Assembly (NCBI GenBank): GCA_015711755.1
Contig: JACVIY010000006.1
Span: 1 to 46,353 of the forward strand
Direction: 5' to 3'
DNA from: Candidatus Geothermincola secundus
Lineage (GTDB): Bacteria; Actinomycetota; Geothermincolia; Geothermincolales; Geothermincolaceae
Length of the DNA stretch: 46,353 nucleotides
Under the pieces are notes generated by a model, which was given only the letters and a program-made list of their open reading frames with translations, was not told the origin of the DNA and did not search any database. Below, piece by piece: positions 17,975 through 26,948 of this stretch. The first letter of the stretch is position 1, and the number at the start of each line of letters is the position of its first letter. The position numbers were made by a program, and so were the translations under genes.

Positions 17975-18592
17975 TCACCCGGACAGGGCGCTCTCTCTCT
18001 CATAGATCTCGCAGATGCTCTTTATCGCATCTTCCAGGCAGTCGTTAATCACTTGATGGCGGAAGAGCCGTCCCTCGCTCATCTCCCATTCCGCTTTCTC
18101 CAAGCGGCGCTTCAACTGCTCCTCACTCTCCGTTCCCCGCTTGCGCAGACGTTCCTCCAACTGTCCGAGGGAAACCGGGCTGACGAAGATGCTCACGGCC
18201 TCGGGCATGGCCCGCATGACCTGTCGCGCTCCCTGCACGTCTATCTCCAACACCACATCCCGACCTTCCTTGAGAGCGCGGCGAACCGGACCGGACAGGG
18301 TGCCGTACCTGTGACCGTATACCTCCGCCCATTCGAGGAAATCGCCGCGGTCCAGGCGCTCCTGGAATTCTTCCTCTTTAAGGAAATGGTAATCGACCCC
18401 GTCCACCTCACCCTCGCGAGGGGACCGGGTGGTGGCGGAAATGGAGAGCTCCAGCCGGGGATAGCGCGAAAGCATCTCCCGAATCAGCGTCCCCTTTCCG
18501 ACCCCGGAGGGTCCGCTGACCACGAAAAGACGCCCTTTCCCCGATGTCGCCTCCAAGCGATCCTCCATCCGCTCGATTATTCCCGTCCGCAC
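17975..18592 (-). CDS. gmk: Guanylate kinase
   Basis: 205 aa; GRLFVVSGPSGVGKGTLIREML, ISATTRSPREGEVDGVDYHFL, FLEWAEVYGHRYGT. Confidence 0.95.
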   Translation of the reverse strand: MRTGIIERMEDRLEATSGKGRLFVVSGPSGVGKGTLIREMLSRYPRLELSISATTRSPREGEVDGVDYHFLKEEEFQERLDRGDFLEWAEVYGHRYGTLSGPVRRALKEGRDVVLEIDVQGARQVMRAMPEAVSIFVSPVSLGQLEERLRKRGTESEEQLKRRLEKAEWEMSEGRLFRHQVINDCLEDAIKSICEIYERESALSG

Positions 18593-18638
18593 CCATCATC
18601 CATCCCCCCATGCCTCTTCGGGGGGAAGTACCGAAAAC

Positions 18639-18735
18639 GCGGGCCTGTTATGCGAGGGCTTTGCTTTTATAATGCGGGCGCTCCGCCCCCCCTGACTGCG
18701 AGGCATAACCGAGGAGCCATGTGACAAAGGCCCGC
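18639..18735. other. Nested inverted repeats; candidate structured RNA between mihF and gmk
   Basis: GCGGGCCT (18639-18646)/AGGCCCGC (18728-18735) and GTTATGC (18647-18653)/GCATAAC (18703-18709), enclosing an inner GGGCG-CTC-CGCCC hairpin. Confidence 0.4.
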
Positions 18736-18882
18736 CACCGCCCATCCCGCACGTGCCCTAAATACGGCGGAGAAAGACCTTGTGCCCGCGGTCACGTCGT
18801 TCGTGCCGCACGCCGCAAGGCCGCTCGCCGGCGTGAGACCCTTTTTGTATGAAGCTTGAGGAAAGCCTCGCTGCGACCCAGA

Positions 18883-19191
18883 TTATTTGAATCTCTCCAG
18901 CAAAGCCTTCCTCTGATTGGCTCCCAGCCCTTTTATCTTGCGGGATTCGCTTATCCCCAACTCCTCCATGATCTTGGCGGCACGCAGCTTCCCGATGCCG
19001 GGGATGGACTCTATCACCGATTTCACGCTCATCTTGCCCACCACTTCATCGCCTGCCCTGTCGAGGAGGTCTTTGACCTTGAGCTGACCCATCTTCAGCT
19101 TCTTTTTGATCTCGGCCCTTTCCTTCCTTATCTTGGCCGCTTTCTCCAGGGCGACCTTTCTCTGCTCCTCCGTAAGTTTGGGCAAGGCCAT
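18883..19191 (-). CDS. mihF: Integration host factor, actinobacterial type (mIHF)
   Basis: 102 aa; KLKMGQLKVKDLLDRAGDEVVGKMSVKSVIESIPGIGKLRAAKIMEELGISESRKIKGLGANQRKALLE; HhH motif and conserved location beside gmk. Confidence 0.93.
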   Translation of the reverse strand: MALPKLTEEQRKVALEKAAKIRKERAEIKKKLKMGQLKVKDLLDRAGDEVVGKMSVKSVIESIPGIGKLRAAKIMEELGISESRKIKGLGANQRKALLERFK

Positions 19192-19330
19192 CTTAACCCT
19201 CCTTATTCGATTGCCGCCTACAGGACCATTAAGAGTATAAGCGCTCCCTTTTCAAGCGGCAAGGCGTGTCGGCGCAACGATCATCACACGAAATCCCCCA
19301 GAGGACATGGGCGCCTCCTCTAGGGCGGCA

Positions 19331-19897
19331 TCACCCGTAACGGCTACCCGGCGCATCGAGCTTCTCGCCGCGCAGGCACAGTGGGCATTCACGGGGATCC
19401 CACGCGGACAGGGGCAGTTCCAAGAGCGCAGTGGTCCGCATGCCTGCCGCCTCTCCCCGCGCTATCAACGCCGCCCTCCCCACCGGCAGGGCGCCCGCTT
19501 TAACCGCGAGTTCCTCCAGCTCATCCAGCGAGCCTCCGGTGGTCACCACATCCTCGACCAGAAGGACCTTCTCACCCGCACGGAGCTCCTGCCCTCTGCG
19601 CAAGACCATCCTGCCCTCCTTCCTCTCGGCGAATACGAAACGGCACCCCATCGCCCGCGCGACCATGAAGCCGATGATGATACCGCCGAGGGCCGGAGAG
19701 AACACCACCTCCGCCCCCAAACCTTTAAGAAGGCCCGCCAAGCGCTCCGCCAGCTCCTCGGCAAGGCGAGGGTGCTGCAGGACCACGGCGCACTGCACGT
19801 AGGTATCGCTGTGCTTCCCGGAGGAGAGGCGAAAATGACCTCGTCGGACGGCAGAATACCGCTCGAATATCTCCAGCAGTCCGTCTCTCGCTTCCAT
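19331..19897 (-). CDS. pyrE: Orotate phosphoribosyltransferase
   Basis: 188 aa; RRGHFRLSSGKHSDTYVQCAVVLQHP, VFSPALGGIIIGFMVAR, VLLVEDVVTTGGSLDEL. Confidence 0.93.
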   Translation of the reverse strand: MEARDGLLEIFERYSAVRRGHFRLSSGKHSDTYVQCAVVLQHPRLAEELAERLAGLLKGLGAEVVFSPALGGIIIGFMVARAMGCRFVFAERKEGRMVLRRGQELRAGEKVLLVEDVVTTGGSLDELEELAVKAGALPVGRAALIARGEAAGMRTTALLELPLSAWDPRECPLCLRGEKLDAPGSRYG

Positions 19898-19972
19898 ACA
19901 CCTCCCCCCTTCATCCTCTCGGATTGTTGAGAGCCGATGACCCGCCCCTTCTATGCCCGGGCCGCTTCCGCT

Positions 19973-20713
19973 TCAGAGCGACCCCATCTCTTCGAGGATC
20001 TCCCTGGCCCGGAGGGCGGGGTCTTCCGCCGTTATGACCGGCCTTCCCACCACGAGGTAATCGGCCCCCGCCTTCACGGCCTCCGCCGGGGTCCCCACCC
20101 TGGCTTGATCGTTTCTCTCGCTGCCGGCGGGCCTTATGCCCGGGACTACCAATACCGCCTTCCTTCCCAGCTCGCGACGCAGCTCCTTCAGTTCGAGCGC
20201 CGAAGCGACCACTCCCTCCAGCCCGGCTCGCCCGGCCAGGCGGGCCAGGCGCATCACCTGCTCCCGGGGTTCTCCCCGCAGGCCCACTTCCTCGAGGTCA
20301 TCCCCATCCATGCTGGTGAGCACGGTGACCCCGAGGAGCAGGGGGGCGCGACCTCCGCCCCTGAGCGCCCGGTCTCGGGCCTCCCTCGCCGCCTCCAGCA
20401 TCTTCAGCCCTCCCGAGCAGTGCAAGGTGGCCATGTCCACCCCCATCTCCGCCATGGCTTCCACCGCCCGCGCGGCGGTTCGGGGGATGTCATGCACCTT
20501 GAGGTCCAGGAAAACCCTGAATCCCCGCTCTTTGAGCATCTCCACCGCCTTGGGCCCGAAAACCGTAAAGGCCTCCAGGCCCACCTTCACCGTCTTCACT
20601 ATCCCCCGCAACCTTCCGGCCATGCCCGTCAGCTCATCCCAATCGCCCAGGTCCAAGGCGACGATGAGAGGGCTGTGGGGAAGGTCCCATCGTCCCCCGT
20701 TCGTCTTATCCAC
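19973..20713 (-). CDS. pyrF: Orotidine 5'-phosphate decarboxylase
   Basis: 246 aa; LIVALDLGDWDE, VFLDLKVHDIPRTAARAVEAMAEMGVDMATLH, VPGIRPAGSERNDQARVGTPAEAVKAGADYLVVGRPV. Confidence 0.95.
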   Translation of the reverse strand: MDKTNGGRWDLPHSPLIVALDLGDWDELTGMAGRLRGIVKTVKVGLEAFTVFGPKAVEMLKERGFRVFLDLKVHDIPRTAARAVEAMAEMGVDMATLHCSGGLKMLEAAREARDRALRGGGRAPLLLGVTVLTSMDGDDLEEVGLRGEPREQVMRLARLAGRAGLEGVVASALELKELRRELGRKAVLVVPGIRPAGSERNDQARVGTPAEAVKAGADYLVVGRPVITAEDPALRAREILEEMGSL

Positions 20714-20857
20714 TTCGCCATCACCGCTCTTCGCCCGAATAACTATACAAGGCCGCTCCCAAAAGGCACGTGAGAACCGCCCAGCCCGACGAGGTGCCCC
20801 ATGCCCTCACCCTCCATCGCGGAGGAAGGCCCGCGTCTTTTCGCCGCATCCGCACCC

Positions 20858-21781
20858 TCATGCGAGCACCTTTCCCACCAGCTGCCCGACGTTCGCGAGA
20901 CCCTTGCTGAGGAGATACTCCTTAAGTCCCTGAGCGATCATCAAAGGAGTCCGCGGCTCCCTGAAAAGTGCGGTCCCCACCGCCACGGCCCTTGCTCCCA
21001 CCAGGAGCATCTCCACCGCGTCCTCCCAACTGCTGACACCCCCGCAGGCGAGGATGGGCAGATCCACCGCCTTGTACGCCTCCCATACGGCCCGCACCGC
21101 CAGGGGACGCAACGCCGGACCGGAGAGGCCCCCGGTCACCGCTCCCAGCCGCGGCCTCCAGGTCCGTATATCCACCGCCATGGCCGGAAAAGTGTTAACC
21201 AGGCTGAGGCCGTCTGCCCCCGCCTCGGCCACAGCCGCGGCCATCTCTCCCAGAGCGGGGACATTGGGGCTCAGTTTGACCAGCAGAGGCAGGTCGATTA
21301 CCTCTCTCACCGCCGCCACCAGTCCCGCCGCCACTCTCGGCTCCGCGCCGAACTGAAGGCCGCCCCTCTTGACATTGGGGCAGGAGATGTTCAGCTCGAT
21401 GCCGCTCAGACCCTCAGCCCTCCTCAGGACGCGCGCTGTCTCCAGGTAATCCTCTCTGCTGAAGCCGGCCAGGTTGACGATGACCGGCACTCCCCAAGAT
21501 AGGAGCTCGGGCAGGTCCTCCCGAAGGAAGGCCTCGACGCCGCGGTTCTGCAGCCCCACGGAGTTGAGCAAACCGCATGGCGTCTCCCACAGGCGGGGAG
21601 GAGGGTTGCCGGCGCAGGGCCGCAGGGTTACGGCTTTGCTGATTATCCCTCCCAGCCCCTCGACATCCGTTAAGCCCGCATATTCCGTTCCCCTGCCGAA
21701 GGTGCCCGATGCCGCGAGAACGGGGGTGGGCAGCCGTATGCCCGCCAGGTCGGTGGCCAGCGTCATTCTATCCTCTCCCAA
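20858..21781 (-). CDS. pyrD: Dihydroorotate dehydrogenase (class 1B catalytic subunit)
   Basis: 307 aa; NPPPRLWETPCGLLNSVGLQNRGVEAF, ELNISCPNVKRGGLQFG, LVNTFPAMAVDI, LSGPALRPLAVRAVWE, CGGVSSWEDAVEMLLVGARAVAVGTAL; paired with pyrK. Confidence 0.95.
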   Translation of the reverse strand: MGEDRMTLATDLAGIRLPTPVLAASGTFGRGTEYAGLTDVEGLGGIISKAVTLRPCAGNPPPRLWETPCGLLNSVGLQNRGVEAFLREDLPELLSWGVPVIVNLAGFSREDYLETARVLRRAEGLSGIELNISCPNVKRGGLQFGAEPRVAAGLVAAVREVIDLPLLVKLSPNVPALGEMAAAVAEAGADGLSLVNTFPAMAVDIRTWRPRLGAVTGGLSGPALRPLAVRAVWEAYKAVDLPILACGGVSSWEDAVEMLLVGARAVAVGTALFREPRTPLMIAQGLKEYLLSKGLANVGQLVGKVLA

Positions 21782-22545
21782 TCGAGCTCAACGGAGGGGA
21801 AGACGGGGCCGTCCCGGCAAGCCATCCGGTAGCCGGGCGGGTCATCGACCACCGGAACCGCGCACCCCTGGCAGGCTCCGACCCCGCAGGCCATCCTCTC
21901 CTCCACGCTCACCTGCAAGGGTATGCCGGCTTCCTCGCACAAACGGTGGAGCGGTTTGAGCATGGCCGACGGGCCGCAAGCATATGCGCGGGCGACCCCA
22001 TCAAGCCCGCTGTCCCCGAGGAGGTCGAGCACGGTTCCCGCCGCTCCCAGAGTGCCGTCCATGGTGGCGAGACGGGTATCCGCGAGGTCCCCCAGCCGGT
22101 GCGGCAGATGCCCGAAATCGGAGGCGGATTCCATGCCCCAGAAAAGGCGGCAACCCACGCCCTCGCGCCGCAGCTCCACCGCGAGGAAGTGGAGGGGGGC
22201 GATGCCGGTGCCCCCCGCTACCAGCGCCACTTCTTCCCCGGCCGCTGCCGATGCGTAACCCCTGCCCAGCGGGCCCAAGATGTCCAACGGATCTCCGGGC
22301 CGGCGGCACGCCAACCAACGCGAGCCCGCCCCGGTGACCTTCAGGAGGATGCCGAGCGTGCCCCCCTCCACCGAGAACACGCTGTAAGGGCGGCGCAGCA
22401 CCCGCGGCGAATCTTCGCCGCAGATGATATGGACGAACTGCCCGGGGGCCGCGGAGGCGGCTATCTCCGGCGCTCCGACACGCAGGAGAGCGGCATCACC
22501 GCAACCGCGCACCTCCTCCACCACGGCCCGCAGGCGCACCCTCAC
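21763..22545 (-). CDS. pyrK: Dihydroorotate dehydrogenase electron transfer subunit
   Basis: 260 aa; FAD motif RRPYSVFSV, ALVAGGTGIAPLHFLA, CACGPSAMLK, 2Fe-2S ligands ERMACGVGACQGCAVPV...C. Confidence 0.93.
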   Translation of the reverse strand: MRVRLRAVVEEVRGCGDAALLRVGAPEIAASAAPGQFVHIICGEDSPRVLRRPYSVFSVEGGTLGILLKVTGAGSRWLACRRPGDPLDILGPLGRGYASAAAGEEVALVAGGTGIAPLHFLAVELRREGVGCRLFWGMESASDFGHLPHRLGDLADTRLATMDGTLGAAGTVLDLLGDSGLDGVARAYACGPSAMLKPLHRLCEEAGIPLQVSVEERMACGVGACQGCAVPVVDDPPGYRMACRDGPVFPSVELDWERIE

Positions 22546-25487
22546 CTCTGGTCCCCTTCCCGCGTGTCTCCGCGAGGCAGCGGGTTGCCGAAGACGACCC
22601 GGCCTTCCCTGCGGGCATTAAGGGCCTCCACCAGAAGCGTCGCGGCACGCATGTCGGTTATGCAGGGGATGCCGTAGCGGGCGGCGGCCGAACGGATGTA
22701 AAAGCCGTCGGAGCGGGGGCCTTTTCCTCGGGGGGTGTTCACGATGAGGTCCACTTCGCCGTTCTTGATGTAATCGAGGATGCTGGGGCGCCCCTCGCGC
22801 AGTTTTCTCACCTCGACCACTTCCATACCCCCGCGCCGCAGGGCCTCCGCGGTCCCTTCCGTGGCCAGGACGGTGAACCCCAGAGAGGCCATCTCCTTCA
22901 CCATCATCACAGCCGCCCGCTTGTCCCGGTTGGCCACGCTTATGAAGATGTTCCGCTTGCCCTGAAGAGCGTCCAGTTCGCTCGTGAACACCTTGGCGAA
23001 GGCTACCCCTAAGTCAGGCCCGGTCCCCGCCAGGGAGCCCAGGGATCGGCGTTCCGATACCGGCAGCAAGTCCTCCTCTCCCGCCCTCCGCGGCGAGAGG
23101 ACCGTCCTGCGTACGCCCATCAATCCTTCCGGCAGGCGCGGTTCCCGCCCCGGATCCACGAGCATCCCGCAGGCCGCCTTGATCCCCCACTCCTGCGCCG
23201 GCCATCCGCCCAGGAGGGCGATGAGGGGAAGGGTGGCCGAGGCGCCCAGATAGATCTCCTCCAGCCGGAGATCCCCTTCGCTGATGGCTATGCGCATCCT
23301 CAGGTTTCCGAGGATCCCCAGCTCCTCCGCCGTCCGCAGCGCGAATCCCTCGACCGCATCGACCTGTTCGGGAGTGAGGCCCAAGGGGGGTACCGAAATC
23401 ATGCAGTCGTCCGCGGCTATACCCGCGTCTTCCAGGTTCTGGGCCAAGCCCAAAAGCAAAGCCCCGCCGGGCAAGGCGACCACCTCCGCCAGTACCACCA
23501 CGGCATCCTCGTAGAGGGGCCGCATGGTCATCCTTCCCCCGTAAGGTTCCACTTTCTCGAGATAGAACGACCGCAGGTCCTCAGGGCCGTAGAGGATGGA
23601 GGTGCGCAACGCCTCTCGAGGGCCTCTGGTATAAGCCACGTGCGGGTAACCCACCTGCTGCGCCCATTCCAGCGCCCTCTCCAGGCTCTCCACCTCCTCC
23701 TCGGCGACTATCTGGGGGGCGCCCTCGATAAAGAGCCGCTGCTCCCTGAGGAAGGACGAGCGGAAGGAGAGTGGTCCCGGCGACAGTCCGGGCACCACGC
23801 ATCCCCGACCGCTGAGCTCGGATGTCAGCGAAAGGGAGGCCTCGCCTCCGTACTGGGTGAGGACCTCGCCTACTCCCCGCTCGTCTGCGAACTCCGTGAG
23901 TGCTTCGGCATCCAGAGCCCCCATAAACACCTCGAAGCCCAGGGAGCAGGACAACAGGGCCAGGAGCGGGTTCTCCCCGTAGAGCAGGGGCTCCTTGCCT
24001 GATCCGCGCAGCGCCAGCAGGGCGTTGACGGCGTTGATATCCGCCTCCGCACCCCGCCCGGGGTGATGCGGCTCCCCTCCCAGGAGCAGGACCCCGCCCT
24101 CTCTCGCTTCATCGGCCTTTTCCCCGCCGAAAGGCAGAGGGAAGACGCGGGGGGAACCGCTCTTCCCGCCGCCCCCCGACAGAATCGAGAACCATTCCGG
24201 CAGGCGGCGGGCGCAGCGGCCCAAACCTACCGTTGATCTCCACGCCCGACGCAGCTTGACCTCGGGTGGGAGCATGGTGAAGGCATCCCCCTCATCCGCG
24301 GGGAAGGGCCCTCCGCTTACATCGGCATCCGCGAGCAGGCCCCGCAACCGCTTGGAGGCCTCCTCCAGGTCCTTTCCCCAGGCCATCCACTCGCCGACCG
24401 ATGATCTCTCCATGTCCAGCAGGGAGTCCTCTTCGACTTCGGCCCCACCATGGAAGGGGAGGCGGACGGCCACATGCCCCACGCTTCCCCGAGAGATGGC
24501 GAGATCCTCTACCCCACGCCCCAGGGCGAGTAAAAGATCCGCCTCCGCTGCGTCGCAACCGCAGGCGAAAAGAACGAAAAGGGAGGATTGTCCGGGACCC
24601 GGATGGGCCTCGCTAACATAGATCTCCTCCAGGCGCGGGTGCACCAGGATCTCCAGTTCCAGCACGCCCCTGATGTCCAGGATGTCTGCCGTCTTCCCGG
24701 CCATCTCCTTTAAAAAGTACTCCAATTCCCCTCCCATGCTTCGGGGCGGGCTTATCCATAACGAATCGCCTCCGTGCATCCCCGCCGGCTCCAGCTGTTC
24801 GATTATCCCCAGCACCGCTTTCTCGCCCCGCTGGTCCCGCGCAACCAGGCAGGAGAACTCGCGCCAGCCACTCAGGTCCTCCTCCACCGTCACCTCGTGC
24901 ACCGGGCTGCGGCGCAGAGCGGCCATCAGCTTGCCCAGGTACTCCTCCCGGTTGCAGGCACGGGATGAGCCAAGGCCTCCCGCCGTATAATGCGGTCTGA
25001 TCACCAGGGGGAACCCGACCTTGCGCATCGCCTTGATGCCGTCCTCCAGGGACAGCGCCGAAGCGAAACGGGGGACGAAGAGATCGGCGTCCATGAGCAC
25101 TTCCTTGAACAGGGCGCGGTCCTGGGTGCGGTGGACGGCCTGTACGGACGGCCCCAACATGCGGCAACCGCATCGCTTGAGGATTCCGCTCTTGAAGAGC
25201 TCGGTGCTGAGCAGCATGCCCCGCAAGCCGGCCGAGTATCCGGCGATGCACGCGGGGCCCTCCCTTTCCAGCACCGCCTCCACGCTCTCAGCGGTCATCG
25301 GTTCCAGGAAGAAACGTGAGCAGGTGCCGGGGATGGTCAAAAGCGAGGTCTCGCTGGAATCCAGGCCGAGGATCGTAAACCCTTCTCGCGAGAGCACGTC
25401 GGCGGTACGCCAAGCGGAATAGGCGGCACCGGTGCCGCACTCCGGCGTGAGAGGCCCCGCTCCCAGGACCAGGACTTTGTCGCTCAA
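22542..25487 (-). CDS. carB: Divergent carbamoyl-phosphate synthase large subunit-like protein with degenerate ATP-grasp sites
   Basis: 981 aa. CarB-like colinear landmarks: VLVLGAGPL, TQDRALFKEVL, VIRPHYTAGGLGSS, EQLEPAGMHGGDSLWISPP, GEWMAWGKDLEEASKRLRGL, QYGGEASL, AQNLEDAGIAADDCMISVPPLGLT and a C-terminal MGS-like domain (RNIFISVANRDKRAAVMMVKEMASLGFTVLATEGTAEALRRGG...NTPRGKGPRSDGFYIRSAAARYGIPCITDM). EVNPR motifs absent in both halves. Confidence 0.85.
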   Translation of the reverse strand: MSDKVLVLGAGPLTPECGTGAAYSAWRTADVLSREGFTILGLDSSETSLLTIPGTCSRFFLEPMTAESVEAVLEREGPACIAGYSAGLRGMLLSTELFKSGILKRCGCRMLGPSVQAVHRTQDRALFKEVLMDADLFVPRFASALSLEDGIKAMRKVGFPLVIRPHYTAGGLGSSRACNREEYLGKLMAALRRSPVHEVTVEEDLSGWREFSCLVARDQRGEKAVLGIIEQLEPAGMHGGDSLWISPPRSMGGELEYFLKEMAGKTADILDIRGVLELEILVHPRLEEIYVSEAHPGPGQSSLFVLFACGCDAAEADLLLALGRGVEDLAISRGSVGHVAVRLPFHGGAEVEEDSLLDMERSSVGEWMAWGKDLEEASKRLRGLLADADVSGGPFPADEGDAFTMLPPEVKLRRAWRSTVGLGRCARRLPEWFSILSGGGGKSGSPRVFPLPFGGEKADEAREGGVLLLGGEPHHPGRGAEADINAVNALLALRGSGKEPLLYGENPLLALLSCSLGFEVFMGALDAEALTEFADERGVGEVLTQYGGEASLSLTSELSGRGCVVPGLSPGPLSFRSSFLREQRLFIEGAPQIVAEEEVESLERALEWAQQVGYPHVAYTRGPREALRTSILYGPEDLRSFYLEKVEPYGGRMTMRPLYEDAVVVLAEVVALPGGALLLGLAQNLEDAGIAADDCMISVPPLGLTPEQVDAVEGFALRTAEELGILGNLRMRIAISEGDLRLEEIYLGASATLPLIALLGGWPAQEWGIKAACGMLVDPGREPRLPEGLMGVRRTVLSPRRAGEEDLLPVSERRSLGSLAGTGPDLGVAFAKVFTSELDALQGKRNIFISVANRDKRAAVMMVKEMASLGFTVLATEGTAEALRRGGMEVVEVRKLREGRPSILDYIKNGEVDLIVNTPRGKGPRSDGFYIRSAAARYGIPCITDMRAATLLVEALNARREGRVVFGNPLPRGDTREGDQR

Positions 25488-25529
25488 TTGACATCCTCCC
25501 TTACCGGCCCGGGCACCGCCGCCCGGGTC

Positions 25530-26948
25530 TCAGACATCATCCGCGTCGGCGCCGGGGGCGCCGCATCCAATATCGGCCACCGACCCGCACGCCCGACCGC
25601 GACCCATACGCGCTTCTCCGATACTGCCGGACAACCTGGAGCCGGGCGGGAAGAAGAGTTTGCCGTCCTTCACCGTCAGCTCCACCTTCCCCTTCAATCT
25701 CATCCCGTCAAAAGGGCAGTTGCGGCTGAAGGAAAGGAAATCGTCAGCGTCCACCACCCTCTCCGCCTCGGGGTCGAAGGCCACCAGATCGGCCCGAGCT
25801 CCCTTCTTTATCCCCTCTCCGTAGAGACGGGGGTCCAGCCCGAGGGCCCGTGCCGGCCCGGCGGTCAGCCGTTCCACCAAGGCGAAAACGTCCAACGACC
25901 CGCTTTCCAGCAGAGCCGTGCAGCAAGCGGAAAAAGCCGACTCCAACCCGATCATCCCGAAGGGCGCCCTCTCGAACTCCACCTCCTTCTCCTCGAGGGA
26001 ATGGGGGGCATGATCGGTGGCTACCGCGTCGATAACGCCGTCGGCCAAGGCGCGGCGCAGGGCCTCGCGGTCCTCCCGGCTCCCCAGGGGCGGGTTGACC
26101 TTGAAGCGGGGGTCGAGCCCATCCACATCCTCATCGGTGAAGAAGAGGTGGTGGGGCGTCACCTCGGCGGTCACCCGCACGCCGCGCTCCCTGGCCGCCC
26201 GCAGCATCTCCACGGAGCGGGCGCTGGACAGATGGGCTAAGTGGATGCGGCTCCCGGTGTGTTCGGCCAGCAGAAGGTCCCGCGCCACCATCACCTCTTC
26301 CGCCATGGAGGGATAGCCGCGCAGGCCCAGGCGGAAACTGCAGGGCCCCTCCCGAACCTGGCCACCCGAGGAGAGCGCGTGGTCCTCGCAGTGATCGATG
26401 ATCAGGCCGTCGAACCGCCTGGCGTACTCCAGGGCGCGCCGCATGACCCCCGCGTCCTGAACGCAGCAGCCGTCATCGGAGAAGGCCACCACCCTTCCGG
26501 CTGAGGAACGCATGCGGTCCATCTCCACCATCCTTCCGCCTTTCCTGCCCACGGTGATGGCCCCCACGCAGAAGACATCGGCCCCCGTCCCCTCGGACGC
26601 CCTGGCGGCGATCTCCTCCGCCACGGCGGCGCAGTCCACGGGCGGATCGGTGTTGGGCATGCAGCAAACGGCGGTGAAGCCGCCGGACAGTGCCGCCAGC
26701 CTTCCCGATGCCAGGGTCTCCTCATCCTCCCTTCCCGGCTCCCTCAAGTGCACGTGCATGTCCAGCCAACCGGGGGAGAGATAGAGCCCCGACAAGTCCA
26801 GGGCGAAAACTTCCGCGCACTCTATCCCCTCCCCTATCTCCGCTATGCGCTTTCCTGATATAAGGATGTCCAGGGTCTCTCCCCTCAGACCGCTGAAGGG
26901 ACAGATGAGTTTGGCCCCCCTCAGGAGGATCCTATCCCGATTCGGCAT
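25530..26948 (-). CDS. pyrC: Dihydroorotase
   Basis: 472 aa; GWLDMHVHLREPGREDEETLASG, MPNTDPPVD, IDHCEDHAL, HLAHLSSARSVEML, ATDHAPHSLEEKE; metal ligands present, so probably active; about 30-aa C-terminal tail. Confidence 0.95.
   Translation of the reverse strand: MPNRDRILLRGAKLICPFSGLRGETLDILISGKRIAEIGEGIECAEVFALDLSGLYLSPGWLDMHVHLREPGREDEETLASGRLAALSGGFTAVCCMPNTDPPVDCAAVAEEIAARASEGTGADVFCVGAITVGRKGGRMVEMDRMRSSAGRVVAFSDDGCCVQDAGVMRRALEYARRFDGLIIDHCEDHALSSGGQVREGPCSFRLGLRGYPSMAEEVMVARDLLLAEHTGSRIHLAHLSSARSVEMLRAARERGVRVTAEVTPHHLFFTDEDVDGLDPRFKVNPPLGSREDREALRRALADGVIDAVATDHAPHSLEEKEVEFERAPFGMIGLESAFSACCTALLESGSLDVFALVERLTAGPARALGLDPRLYGEGIKKGARADLVAFDPEAERVVDADDFLSFSRNCPFDGMRLKGKVELTVKDGKLFFPPGSRLSGSIGEARMGRGRACGSVADIGCGAPGADADDV

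Noticed and set aside
22542-25487. Treating the CarB-like gene as a frameshifted pseudogene
   Set aside because: Single uninterrupted 981-codon frame, overlap with pyrK, and well-kept MGS domain argue for a maintained protein.
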